A stretch of 64,000 nucleotides of DNA from Yoonia sp. (GTDB lineage Bacteria; Pseudomonadota; Alphaproteobacteria; Rhodobacterales; Rhodobacteraceae). A model generated the notes under the pieces. It was not told where the DNA came from, searched no databases, and was given only the letters and a program-made list of their open reading frames with translations. A program made the position numbers and the translations under genes. The DNA is taken from contig NZ_JAFMHJ010000003.1 of NCBI RefSeq assembly GCF_017854565.1, positions 1-64,000 of the forward strand. Direction: 5' to 3'. Shown here one piece after another: positions 1-7,670 of the stretch; within the stretch, counting starts at the first letter, position 1; every line of letters starts with the position of its first letter.

Positions 1-310
1 GGTGCAACTCCTCGCTGTCGCTGACATGCATCCGGCCCGTCGCATGGCAGATGGCAGACAGCGTGCGCTGCGCGATCTCGACGGTGGTCGGGTTCGGGTT
101 CACCAGGTTCAGCTGGTCGAAGATCTTCCGGCCCTTGTATGGGCCGTCAAGGATGTCGAGCATCATCCAGAGGAACTGACCCATGCCATTGCGGGTCACG
201 CGCATCTCGCTCTCGACGATCTGGGCGCTGTATTTGCCTGCGGGCAGCAGCTCATAGGGTGTGGTGGGTTCAACGCTGGTGGCGTCAAATGACGTATCAA
301 AACGTGCCAT
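1..310 (-). CDS. DUF669-family phage-type protein (3' end outside window)
   Basis: This gene reads leftwards and runs off the window, so only about 103 N-terminal residues are visible. It starts MARFDTSFDATSVEPT and continues with LPAGKYTAQIVESEM and GPYKGRKIFDQLNL. That is the pattern of DUF669 proteins, which sit beside single-strand annealing or RecA-like ATPases in phages and integrated elements. The ATG lies 21 bases after the upstream ATPase gene and has a GAAAGGA ribosome site. A role in single-strand DNA handling is inferred from family context only. Confidence 0.75.
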   Translation of the reverse strand, partial: MARFDTSFDATSVEPTTPYELLPAGKYSAQIVESEMRVTRNGMGQFLWMMLDILDGPYKGRKIFDQLNLVNPNPTTVEIAQRTLSAICHATGRMHVSDSEELH

Positions 311-331
311 AGTGGTATCCTTTCAGGTGTA

Positions 332-1078
332 TCATTCAGATTGGGGCATGGCCGCCATGAACTCGGCCCAGCTGAGCTCGAGCGTGTCTGGCAGGCCGTA
401 ACGGTTCTTGGCGAGGAAGGCGGGGCGCTCTTCGGTGTGCATAACGCGCGCACCCGACCCGAGCGCCCGGGTCACCTTTTTGTTGAAGCCGACATCGGAT
501 TTGGCGACCGAGATCCGGTAATTGGCAAAGAGCACGACATCGGAATGTTCTTGCAGCAGCGCCGAGGCGCGGGTCTGCAGCTTGATGACATACCGGTCGT
601 AGGGTTCGTGCTCGGGGCTGTCGAAGCGCTTGATATCGGTATGGGCGATCTGAATAACCGCCATGCCCTTTTGGTCGCGCAGCGCGTTCAGCTTGTCGAG
701 ATATTCGCGCCAGACGGTCAGCGCTTCGGCATAGCCCTTGCCAAAGCCCGGGGTTTCGATTGAGGCCCAGCCGTTGCGCTTGCAGGCTTCGGCCCAGATC
801 AGCGGTTCCAGCCAGTCGACGCTGTCCACGACAACGGTGCCATAGTCGTGACCCTCATTCAGAAGCGCGTCGAGCGCCTCCGCGACCTCCGCATAGCTGG
901 TGGCCAATGGAAAATGCGGCACCTGCAGCTTGCCCAAGCCATCTTCGGTCATGACGAACACGGGCCGGTCGGCATCGGCGGCAAAGGTGGATTTGCCGAC
1001 ACCGGCCACGCCGTGCATCAGGATGCGTGGCGGCGAGAGCGCCGAGGTGGTGCGCAGGGATGCGAGAGAAATCGCCAT
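332..1078 (-). CDS. RecA-fold ATP-binding protein of phage recombination type (Sak4-like)
   Basis: The 248-residue protein has a Walker A motif GVAGVGKST at residues 23-31 and a Walker B-like strand TVVVD at 81-85. Small RecA-fold ATPases of this shape (Sak4 / AAA_24 type) promote single-strand annealing in phages and pair with DUF669 proteins, exactly the arrangement here. Its start overlaps the upstream stop in a TGATG, so translation is probably coupled. The biochemical role is family knowledge; assignment to Sak4 rather than another AAA_24 branch is an inference from length, motif and neighbour. Confidence 0.75.
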   Translation of the reverse strand: MAISLASLRTTSALSPPRILMHGVAGVGKSTFAADADRPVFVMTEDGLGKLQVPHFPLATSYAEVAEALDALLNEGHDYGTVVVDSVDWLEPLIWAEACKRNGWASIETPGFGKGYAEALTVWREYLDKLNALRDQKGMAVIQIAHTDIKRFDSPEHEPYDRYVIKLQTRASALLQEHSDVVLFANYRISVAKSDVGFNKKVTRALGSGARVMHTEERPAFLAKNRYGLPDTLELSWAEFMAAMPQSE

Positions 1079-1581
1079 CAGTGAACTCCTTCTGACTGCG
1101 GCATGGTGGGATGGGAAATCATCGGCACAGCATCAGCTGCTCCCGCTGTGACGGCCATAAACAGCGCATCCAGACGGTTGGCTTCACCAAGGCATTCGAT
1201 GCCTTTGCGCCGCATGAACTGGCGTGCGTCATCCAGCAATTCCGGCTCGGCAATCAGAGCGGGTATACCGACATACTCTTCCGCGCTTTCAACGAAGTAC
1301 GATTTTGACCGCAACTTCTTCACCAGTGGCGCGAAGGCCGCACAGACCTCTGTGAAATCCGACTGGCCCAATCCGTCATCGCGGTTGCGCAGGATGCGCT
1401 TGACCTCGGTGATGATGCCGGTGCGCAGCATGCGCAGTGCGCCTTCCTGACGTGCCTGCGTGCAGGTCAGCGGGAAAGCCGCTTCCATAATGTCATCGGC
1501 GATCTTTGGGGCGTTGTTGCCCAGACGGGATGCGTAATCCCAGACGCGTTCGGCAAATGCCGCTGATTGGCTATCAAGCAT
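1078..1581 (-). CDS. Unknown protein of the phage-like block, 167 aa
   Basis: I do not recognise a family. The longer reading frame begins upstream at 1689, but the ATG at 1581 (MLDSQSAAFAERVWDY) is preferred because it overlaps the upstream stop by eight bases. The protein is mixed alpha-helical with a charged central part (LRMLRTGIITEVKRILRNRDDG) and has no membrane segment or signal peptide. It lies between the unknown 260-residue gene and the ATPase in a fully coupled run, so a part in the same DNA process is likely but unproven. Confidence 0.65.
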   Translation of the reverse strand: MLDSQSAAFAERVWDYASRLGNNAPKIADDIMEAAFPLTCTQARQEGALRMLRTGIITEVKRILRNRDDGLGQSDFTEVCAAFAPLVKKLRSKSYFVESAEEYVGIPALIAEPELLDDARQFMRRKGIECLGEANRLDALFMAVTAGAADAVPMISHPTMPQSEGVH

Positions 1582-2356
1582 CAAACCACTCCTTGATTGT
1601 TGTAAAAGCTGCCGACCCTTGCGCGATGGCTTTGGCATCGAGGTCGTGAAACGGGACATTCTGCGCCTCCCACATGCCCGCCTGGGCAAGGGTCAGGTTG
1701 TCGTCGGAGGCCCATTCGGCAAAAGCACGGAACGTGCCGGTCACGTGCTGCCAGGCCGCCTGTTCAGGCGTGGGCGGGACGTAGAGAGGATTGCGTCGGC
1801 TGGGACTGCGCTGCGGGCGCAAGCCGCGCATGGCGGCATCCGTCACCATTTTGCGCAGCGCCGTGCGGGTTGGTTCCTCGCCATGCTCCAGCCGGTCATC
1901 GAGCGTGCGACGCACAATGCCGGGATCAGCGGCCTCTGCGTCGCGGATCAGCCGGGCGTCGTGAATGGCCTTGCGTGACAACCCGATATCTGACGATGTG
2001 GCCAGCCGGGTGTTCCCTTCGGAAACACCCAGATCAGACTGGTTGGTCCCAAGACGCGCAACCTCGCCGCGCGCCTGCGCCGCATCGTATTCATCTGCAA
2101 GGCGCCGCTTGGCAGCAGCTTCGATCTCCAGCGCATCAGCCTGTGCACGATGTGCAGCTGCCACCAGATCATCATGCGCGGCCTTGGCGGTGTGCAGTCG
2201 CGCAGTGCGTTTGGCCATGTCATAGGCCAGTCCGGCTGTTTCGCGCGCTTCCAGCACTTCGGCTGCGGTCTTGGCGCCTGCCAGCATGCTGGCCGCACGG
2301 TCGATCAGGCCGGGCAGATCCCGGACAGGATCAAGGATGGGGGTCAGAGCTGTCAT
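1574..2356 (-). CDS. Unknown helical protein of the phage-like block, 260 aa
   Basis: No named family is recognised. Residues about 20-95 are rich in Ala, Glu, Lys and Arg (LVAAAHRAQADALEIEAA and neighbours) and look like a long helix or coiled coil. The middle (NQSDLGVSEGNTRLATSSDIGLSRKAIHDAR) resembles the spacer and helix-turn-helix entry seen in ParB-like or plasmid proteins, so DNA binding is possible. Its ATG overlaps the upstream stop as ATGA and its stop overlaps the next start, placing it in the coupled minus-strand run. Confidence 0.65.
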   Translation of the reverse strand: MTALTPILDPVRDLPGLIDRAASMLAGAKTAAEVLEARETAGLAYDMAKRTARLHTAKAAHDDLVAAAHRAQADALEIEAAAKRRLADEYDAAQARGEVARLGTNQSDLGVSEGNTRLATSSDIGLSRKAIHDARLIRDAEAADPGIVRRTLDDRLEHGEEPTRTALRKMVTDAAMRGLRPQRSPSRRNPLYVPPTPEQAAWQHVTGTFRAFAEWASDDNLTLAQAGMWEAQNVPFHDLDAKAIAQGSAAFTTIKEWFDA

Positions 2357-2838
2357 GCTGCACCCCCGTTCAAATCGAACCGATACTTGGGTTTGCCGGT
2401 CCGGACCGTGCGCGCAGGCTCAAATCCTTTCCGCCAGGATTCCGGCAGTGCCGTGTATTTGCGCTCGGATACCGTCAGCTTGGTGTCGATGAACTCCGCC
2501 GGGTCTTCGCCAGACGAGGCGATGTTTTCAGCGATCTGGGTGAGTTTCGCCTGATCCCAATCGATCCGTTTCGCCAACTCGGCGATCACGGTGACGCCGT
2601 CATCCTCAAAGCGGATCGTGCCGGTGTCCTTACCCGCGCCGTGACGGAATTCGGCAGCACGGTCAGCGTATTTCAGGGATATGGCGCCATCGAGCCAATC
2701 AGCGACCGTTTTGGCTTGGGTGAGCTGCTGATCGGCCGCGTCTTTGAGCATTGCCAGTTGATCAGCGGGCAGTGCCGCGATCTGGCCTACCGGCATGCGG
2801 TGGATATCGCCCAGTGTGATGTGGTTGGAAATTGTCAT
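2353..2838 (-). CDS. Unknown protein of the phage-like block, 161 aa
   Basis: The start at 2838 (MTISNHITLGDIHRMPVGQ) is chosen over an upstream ATG at 2925 because GAGGGGAAC precedes it at good spacing and the longer version would overrun the AlpA-like gene. The N-terminal half has the rhythm IAALPADQLAMLKDAADQQL, common in uncharacterised proteins of alphaproteobacterial prophages. The C-terminal half is charged and ends RTGKPKYRFDLNGGAA. No catalytic motif is visible. Confidence 0.65.
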   Translation of the reverse strand: MTISNHITLGDIHRMPVGQIAALPADQLAMLKDAADQQLTQAKTVADWLDGAISLKYADRAAEFRHGAGKDTGTIRFEDDGVTVIAELAKRIDWDQAKLTQIAENIASSGEDPAEFIDTKLTVSERKYTALPESWRKGFEPARTVRTGKPKYRFDLNGGAA

Positions 2839-2848
2839 GTTGTTCCCC

Positions 2849-3058
2849 TCACGCCGACATTGGACGATGGGGCTCGTGGTCAGCGCCACGAATCTGTTCG
2901 GCCTCAAAGCCCTCGACATCTTCAAGCCGGTAGATGACCCGGCCGCCGAGTTTGATGAATTTCGGGCCTTCGCCCGTGTACCGCCACCGCTCCAGCGTGC
3001 GGTGCGATATGTTCCAGCGAGCCGCCAGCTCGATCTGGGAAAGGTGTCTTAGCGCCAT
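2849..3058 (-). CDS. AlpA/MerR-type helix-turn-helix regulator or excisionase, 69 aa
   Basis: This small protein reads MALRHLSQIELAARW, then NISHRTLERWRYTGEGP and KFIKLGGRVIYRLEDVEGFE. It is a complete AlpA-family winged helix: recognition helix HRTLERWR followed by a wing. Such proteins act as excisionases or activators of integrated elements. An almost ideal AAGGAGGT lies just before the ATG at 3058, so the longer frame upstream is rejected. It is the first gene of the minus-strand block ending at the left edge, which suits a regulator of that block. Confidence 0.8.
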   Translation of the reverse strand: MALRHLSQIELAARWNISHRTLERWRYTGEGPKFIKLGGRVIYRLEDVEGFEAEQIRGADHEPHRPMSA

Positions 3059-3179
3059 GTGAACCTCCTTGGGGTTTTTGCGAACACTTGCGGGTTCAAC
3101 ATGACGGAGGGCGTGGGAGGCCCCGTGGAGGCAGGCGGGAGGCAAACTGGGAGGCAACGAAAATAGCTGGATAAGAATG

Positions 3180-3210
3180 AAAAAAAGCCGCCCCGAAGGA
3201 CGGCTTTTTG
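3180..3210 (-). terminator. Rho-independent terminator after the two-gene unknown operon
   Basis: Read on the minus strand, GCCGTCC and GGGCGGC form a 7-bp stem (one G-U pair) closed by a UUCG tetraloop and followed by seven T. It lies 25 bases beyond the stop of the 312-residue gene and before the AlpA-like gene, separating these two transcription units. Confidence 0.85.
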
Positions 3211-3234
3211 CTGAAATAATTTGAGGGTGATGGA

Positions 3235-4173
3235 TTAGGGGTCGATCCAGCAGTTTCCATCATCAACCTTGATGAACCGCCATTTTTCGGCGCTGCGACC
3301 AAAAGCTTTCTTCAACGTGTTCACCTGGCCGCCATAACCCGCATCTTCTAGAACTGCCGCCAAGCGCAGCACCTGTGATTTCGACCAGTAGGCTTCAAAT
3401 AGAAGCTGCAGAAAGCGGCGCTGCTTGTCCCCACCGAATGTCAGGGTTTCGTCCCGATGCCAGACGATCCCGCAATCATCCGAATGGTCGATCGGGAACT
3501 TGCGCTGAACCTGGCCTGGAAACACACGGGCACCAAGCGCCTGCGGCGACATCGCGAGCTTACCTGGGGCGCTCGACACATCGGCAATGCTGACGACGAT
3601 GTTCCGCTTGTTCGCCGTCATTGGGATGCGATCACCTGGTGTCGAGGTCAGGACGACACGCACTTCGTCTGGCGGCCTGCGTTCTAAGAGGGCACAGATC
3701 TTTTCCCAGACGGCAGGATCAGACAGGCGTCGTGCGTACCAGACAGGCACCGGAGCTTTCGCCCCTGCCAGCCTGATAGTTCCAATATCCCAGGCAAAGC
3801 CGTCAATTAATGGTGCCGGGCGTGGCGGCCCAGCACGATCAAACGCGACCAGCATCTTGGCGAAGAGCATCTGGTAATCCACGGTCAAGGCCGCGAGTTC
3901 ATCAGCATCGACTGAGACCCAACGTCCGACGTTGTTATGGTAGCCGTACTGCCTGCGCTCGGCACACCACTCCGCCGGGATGGGCTCATCCTCGAAGTCG
4001 TCCATCGCGGTGACGACCGGGATATGCCCGGACGCCACCAGAAGCTTGGTCCCGAGCAACTGATCCGTTGCCCGAGGCGCCACCTGCCGCAATGTTGCCG
4101 CCTGCACCTTGGCGGCGCGGGTTTCCATCACCAGCAGCAGCAAATCGATCGCCCGCTTACTCAATGAGGTCAC
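3235..4173 (-). CDS. Unknown protein B of a two-gene operon, possible C-terminal winged helix, 312 aa
   Basis: I do not recognise a named family. The soluble protein has no signal peptide or membrane helix. The C-terminal 75 residues (from LTFGGDKQRRFLQLLFEAY to EKWRFIKVDDGNCWI) look like a winged-helix DNA-binding fold with two helices and a terminal beta wing. The N-terminal region is helical (SKRAIDLLLLVMETRAAKVQ). The gene starts inside the end of the 407-residue gene (17-base overlap) and is followed at once by a strong terminator, so the two are one bicistronic unit. See the finding on this pair. Confidence 0.75.
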   Translation of the reverse strand: MTSLSKRAIDLLLLVMETRAAKVQAATLRQVAPRATDQLLGTKLLVASGHIPVVTAMDDFEDEPIPAEWCAERRQYGYHNNVGRWVSVDADELAALTVDYQMLFAKMLVAFDRAGPPRPAPLIDGFAWDIGTIRLAGAKAPVPVWYARRLSDPAVWEKICALLERRPPDEVRVVLTSTPGDRIPMTANKRNIVVSIADVSSAPGKLAMSPQALGARVFPGQVQRKFPIDHSDDCGIVWHRDETLTFGGDKQRRFLQLLFEAYWSKSQVLRLAAVLEDAGYGGQVNTLKKAFGRSAEKWRFIKVDDGNCWIDP

Positions 4174-5380
4174 CGAGAGCGGCAGTGTCAGTAAGGATGC
4201 CCCAACGGCGCAGATACTTTTCGCCGATCAGACGCTCATGCGGCGTCATGTCCTTCAGGTTGCAGCCATGCGGCATGGTCACGGTCAGCGTCAGGGATTT
4301 TCCCCGGCCACCGCCCGGGCCCGGGTGAAATTTAATCGTGAAGCGCGCACGCGTAATAATCCATTCCGGAGCCTCTGTCGCGACCGGCAAAACACTCCCC
4401 GCGCCACCGATATCCAGATTGATCCGCTGTTCGGCCATGTCCCAAATCGACCGGTCCGCGCCCGACATGGATTCGAGCGTGATCCGTTCATTGCGTTCGC
4501 CTACTTCCATAAAACGCAATTCTTTCACGGCGACGCCCATGATCCCATCATCGGGATCGGTCGGAAAATCGAAAGGCTTCAGCAGCATGCTGAGGTTGTA
4601 TTCACGCAAAGGGATATGCTTTTCATCGAAATCGATCCCGAGAAGGTCGCGCGCCATGAATGAAGTCAGATCCTTCCGGTCGTCCAGCGTGTTGGCCACC
4701 ACCTCGATGACACCAGTGTCGGCCTCATACGTCAGAGCCGCCTCGAACACTGGCTTCACGATACGGCGCGACAACGTGCTGTTTGCGTCGAAACCAAGCA
4801 TATCCTCCGGCCGCCCCTCGCGATAAACAGCGACCTGAACCAGATCGCATTCCTGCTCATCGAGGATGACGCGGTGGCGGTCGAAAACATCAACATGGAC
4901 GTGCGGCGTCGCGAAGCGATCACGGATCGCCTTGGTGAAGGCAGCAACCGAAACTGCATCCCGGCGAACGGTGCAGCCTTTCTCCACTTCAAAGCCATTC
5001 CACGACCGACCACGGCGGCGTTCATCGTTGTAGCGGACCTCTTCTGCCTTACGGAACTGGTCCGGTTCATTCAAAAACACCCAGAGCGACCGGTTGTTCG
5101 CCCCTTCCAGCGTGTCGAATACTGCCCGGTCAATAACGACATTCTGCAGGGCGTTCTGGCCAGGCTCATCGGCCAGGGCAGCGACTTGACCCGCATTCAT
5201 GATAACGCGCTGTTTTTCGTCATCACTCATGTTGTCGACTGCCTTGATCAGGGGTTCGACAACTTCCGACTCAGGCTTGGTCCAATCGATCGGCGGAAGG
5301 GACGTGAACCCAGAACCGGTGAAATAATCATGCAGTCGGATGACGGGGGTCTTGCGGAGAAACGCGGCAATGGCGGTCAT
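4157..5380 (-). CDS. Unknown protein A of a two-gene operon divergent from XRE/ImmA, 407 aa
   Basis: No family is recognised. The protein is soluble and acidic, with a helical N-terminal quarter (SEVVEPLIKAVDNMSDDEKQ) and then mainly beta-rich stretches such as HVHVDVFDRHRVILDEQ and TGVIEVVANTLDDRKD. The C-terminus ends in a basic, glycine-rich hairpin and a short helical tail (HERLIGEKYLRRWGIL). No Walker, nuclease or protease motif is evident. It is transcribed away from a XRE/ImmA pair across a promoter with two palindromes, which suggests those regulators control it. It could be a defence, toxin or element-maintenance component; the sequence does not decide. Confidence 0.75.
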   Translation of the reverse strand: MTAIAAFLRKTPVIRLHDYFTGSGFTSLPPIDWTKPESEVVEPLIKAVDNMSDDEKQRVIMNAGQVAALADEPGQNALQNVVIDRAVFDTLEGANNRSLWVFLNEPDQFRKAEEVRYNDERRRGRSWNGFEVEKGCTVRRDAVSVAAFTKAIRDRFATPHVHVDVFDRHRVILDEQECDLVQVAVYREGRPEDMLGFDANSTLSRRIVKPVFEAALTYEADTGVIEVVANTLDDRKDLTSFMARDLLGIDFDEKHIPLREYNLSMLLKPFDFPTDPDDGIMGVAVKELRFMEVGERNERITLESMSGADRSIWDMAEQRINLDIGGAGSVLPVATEAPEWIITRARFTIKFHPGPGGGRGKSLTLTVTMPHGCNLKDMTPHERLIGEKYLRRWGILTDTAALGDLIE

Positions 5381-5433
5381 GGGAGCCCTTTCGTGGCAAA
5401 ATGGGAGAGAATCGGCGCAAAGCGATACGCTGG

Positions 5434-5453
5434 TGTTCGGTGTATACCGAACA
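5434..5453. promoter_or_regulatory. Palindromic operator O1 in the divergent promoter
   Basis: TGTTCGGT and ACCGAACA form a perfect 8-bp inverted repeat around GTAT. It is one of two such sites between the 407-residue gene (start 5380) and the XRE gene (start 5538). Dimeric XRE repressors bind symmetric sites of this kind, so autoregulation by the adjacent XRE protein is the simplest reading. Confidence 0.7.
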
Positions 5454-5481
5454 ATCCGCCAGGTCTACTTGCGCACTACCA

Positions 5482-5505
5482 TTTTGTTCGGCATACCGAA
5501 CAAAA
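5482..5505. promoter_or_regulatory. Palindromic operator O2 in the divergent promoter
   Basis: A perfect 10-bp inverted repeat (TTTTGTTCGG and CCGAACAAAA) flanks the spacer CATA. It shares TGTTCGG/CCGAACA half-sites with O1 but with a 4-base instead of 6-base gap. The two centres are 50 bp apart, close to five helical turns, which would allow cooperative binding or looping. It touches an in-frame ATG at 5505, arguing that the XRE protein starts at the ATG at 5538 instead. Confidence 0.72.
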
Positions 5506-5537
5506 TGCCCGCAACCAAGGAAAACAAGGATGATACG

Positions 5538-5858
5538 ATGACCACGTCCCTCGGCGCCAAGATCAAGCGCCACCGTCAGGAAAAGGGATACTCCCTCGAT
5601 AAGCTCGCGGAACTGACCGATTCAAGCAAGAGCTATATCTGGGAGTTGGAAAACCGAGATGCTCGAAAGCCGTCCGGGGAAAAGCTGACCCGCATTGCGC
5701 AGGCCCTCGAGGTCACCACCGATTATCTGCTGGACGAAAGCGAGGAGCCCGGCGATGCCGTGCTCAAGGAGGCTTTCTTTCGCAAATTCAGCAAACTCGC
5801 CCCTGACGACCAGGCGAAGATCAACCAGATGATCGATATGTGGGGAAAGAAGGATTGA
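5538..5858 (+). CDS. XRE-family transcriptional repressor, 106 aa
   Basis: Residues 5-62 (GAKIKRHRQEKGYSLDKLAE, then SSKSYIWELENRDARKPSGE, then ALEVTTDYLLD) form a standard lambda-repressor-like helix-turn-helix. The C-terminal part (FRKFSKLAPDDQAKINQMIDMW) is a short helical tail, perhaps for dimerisation. The frame is open upstream to 5340, but the ATG at 5538 follows an AAGGA-like region and lies clear of the operators. It overlaps the ImmA gene, giving the repressor/protease pair known from ImmR-ImmA of ICEBs1. It probably represses both divergent transcripts. Confidence 0.88.
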   Translation: MTTSLGAKIKRHRQEKGYSLDKLAELTDSSKSYIWELENRDARKPSGEKLTRIAQALEVTTDYLLDESEEPGDAVLKEAFFRKFSKLAPDDQAKINQMIDMWGKKD

Positions 5859-6772
5859 GCCTGCCCACAACGCCACAAGGTTGGGCGATCCGCCTGACCC
5901 GGATACTGTCATTGCATCAGGCAGCGCATGGGCTGCCACGATTTCCAATCGATGTTGCAGCTCTTGCGCAGGATTTTTCGCGCCAGCTCTTTCCGGACGC
6001 GCCAATCACCATTGTGAAGGGGCTGCAGCTCTCGAAAGGGGTTGAAGGCATGCTGATGCCGCATCCCAACGGATCAGGTGAATGGGGCGTCGTCTACAAC
6101 GAAACTATCCGCTCGCCGGGGCGGCGGAACTTCACGTTGGCGCATGAACTGGGCCACTACCTTCTGCACCGGCATACAAATCCCGCTGGGCTTGAATGCA
6201 CCAGCCGCAATATGGCCGACTGGGATGAGGGCCGGAACAAGATTGAAGGCGAGGCCAATACCTTTGCCTCCTATCTGCTGATGCCCCTCGACGATTTCCG
6301 AGCCCAGATCAAGGGACGGGTCATCGACATCGACGTGATGACCGAGTTGTCGGACCGCTATGCCGTGTCGCTGACCGCGGCGATACTGAAATGGATGACC
6401 ATTACCGACAAACGCGCAATGATCGTGGTCGGCAAGGAAGGCTTCATTGACTGGGCATGGTCCAGCGAGCCGTTGCTGAAATCCGGTGTCTTCTATCGCG
6501 CACGGCAGGTCGTGACCGAGTTGCCAGCTGCAACCCTGGCAGCGCAGGAGGTAGACTGGGACACCGGTCGTCACGGCCGTCTGCACCCGGCTGGCATCTG
6601 GCTTGGCGCTGAACCCGTTCACGAAATGACCGTGTTCTCACCCGGCAACGAGATGTCGATCTCGCTGCTGCTCTATCCCGACAGTGCCCCGTCGCGATGG
6701 GAGATGGCTAATCTTGAGGAAGAGCCCACCCTCGATACCTTCGATAAGTTCATGGGTGGCAGCGCGGAGTGA
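5840..6772 (+). CDS. ImmA/IrrE-family zinc metallopeptidase, 310 aa
   Basis: The zinc motif HELGH lies at residues 102-106 in TLAHELGHYLLH, and the third ligand region EGEANTFASYLLMP follows about 40 residues later; both are hallmarks of ImmA/IrrE peptidases. Family members cleave a partner XRE repressor after DNA damage or signalling. Here the gene overlaps the XRE gene by 19 bases, supporting that partnership. The C-terminal 120 residues are an extra domain of unknown function, possibly a sensor. The start may be GTG at 5840 or TTG at 5855; neither has a decisive ribosome site. Confidence 0.88.
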   Translation: MGKEGLSLPTTPQGWAIRLTRILSLHQAAHGLPRFPIDVAALAQDFSRQLFPDAPITIVKGLQLSKGVEGMLMPHPNGSGEWGVVYNETIRSPGRRNFTLAHELGHYLLHRHTNPAGLECTSRNMADWDEGRNKIEGEANTFASYLLMPLDDFRAQIKGRVIDIDVMTELSDRYAVSLTAAILKWMTITDKRAMIVVGKEGFIDWAWSSEPLLKSGVFYRARQVVTELPAATLAAQEVDWDTGRHGRLHPAGIWLGAEPVHEMTVFSPGNEMSISLLLYPDSAPSRWEMANLEEEPTLDTFDKFMGGSAE

Positions 6773-6937
6773 TTCGCGGCACGAACCGCAAGCGTTGGCC
6801 ATTCGTGCACTGGAATGCGTGCGCAGAAATACGCGACGCTTCTCACAGGTCGAAACTGTCCACAAAACATTGAAAAGCTTGTGTTTTTACGATTTCGCGA
6901 TATCTTTTGGACATCATCCCAATCGCGAAAAGCCCCC

Positions 6938-7186
6938 ATGTCACACCAAGCTGAAAGCCCGATTTCAGGGCCTAATCCCCTATGCCCAGAGCGCATGTCA
7001 GCAGATGCGCGCCTCGCCGAGATCGGTCGCATCCTTGCCGCCGGCGTGGTTCGGCTGAACGCCACACAGTCCAGTGATTTATCTGCCGATGGCGGAGACA
7101 GTTTCGTGGACTTCTCGCCTCGAAAGAGCGGTGGTCTTCGTGCAAAACGTATCCGCATCGGAGGAATTGATGAAGCATCACAATAA
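6938..7186 (+). CDS. Small protein preceding the DUF2924/recombinase cassette, 82 aa
   Basis: The core reads ARLAEIGRILAAGVVRLNAT followed by QSSDLSADGGDSFVDFSPRKSGG. I recall similar short frames directly before DUF2924-recombinase pairs in other alphaproteobacteria, so I treat it as real although no function is known. The ATG at 6938 is chosen over 6815 because the conserved part lies downstream. Its last 17 bases overlap the DUF2924 gene, so it is the first member of a coupled four-gene run. Confidence 0.6.
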   Translation: MSHQAESPISGPNPLCPERMSADARLAEIGRILAAGVVRLNATQSSDLSADGGDSFVDFSPRKSGGLRAKRIRIGGIDEASQ

Positions 7187-7670
7187 GATAACCCCAAGTA
7201 AACCTGGGCAGGACCGCGCGATGGACCAGACAGTTCTTTCGCGCCTGGCCGCGCTAAAGGCGATGTCAGTGAAAGACCTGAAGGTCGAATGGGAAAAGCT
7301 ATTGGGCACAGCCGCACCGAACAACAGTCGGACCTTTTTGGAAATCCGGATCGCGTATCGGCTGCAGGAGCTGACCTACGGCGGCCCCGACCGGGAAACG
7401 CGTCGCATGCTGGACCTGCTGGCCGACGAGGTCGAAGGGCACAATCGGCGCAAGCACCAGATCGCGGATCCCCGCAATCCGGTGGTGGGGACCAAGCTTA
7501 TCCGCGAATGGGACGGGATTGAGCACACAGTCACCGTGCTGAAGGACGGTTTCGGCTGGCAGGGCTGCAAATTCAAATCGCTCTCCGCCGTGGCGCGTGA
7601 AATCACCGGCACACGCTGGAATGGCTATCGCTTCTTTGGCCTGCGCGAGCGCAAGCGGGAGGAAGCATGA
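7170..7670 (+). CDS. DUF2924 domain protein, 166 aa
   Basis: The protein contains the DUF2924 pattern: an N-terminal helix (VLSRLAALKAMSVKDLKVEW), then SRTFLEIRIAYRLQELTYGG, and a C-terminal block GTKLIREWDGIEHTVTVL ... GWQGCKFKSLSAVAREITG with NGYRFFGL. The end resembles a small DNA- or RNA-binding beta fold. The start at 7170 has GGAGGAATT before it, so the open frame upstream to 7074 is not used. It overlaps the recombinase start as ATGA and is probably a recombinase partner. Its exact role is unknown. Confidence 0.85.
   Translation: MKHHNKITPSKPGQDRAMDQTVLSRLAALKAMSVKDLKVEWEKLLGTAAPNNSRTFLEIRIAYRLQELTYGGPDRETRRMLDLLADEVEGHNRRKHQIADPRNPVVGTKLIREWDGIEHTVTVLKDGFGWQGCKFKSLSAVAREITGTRWNGYRFFGLRERKREEA

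Noticed and set aside
5340-5537. A longer XRE protein starting at 5340 or 5505.
   Set aside because: The extension would run through both operators and the start of the divergent gene; the HTH family begins at MTTSLGAKIKRH, after 5538.
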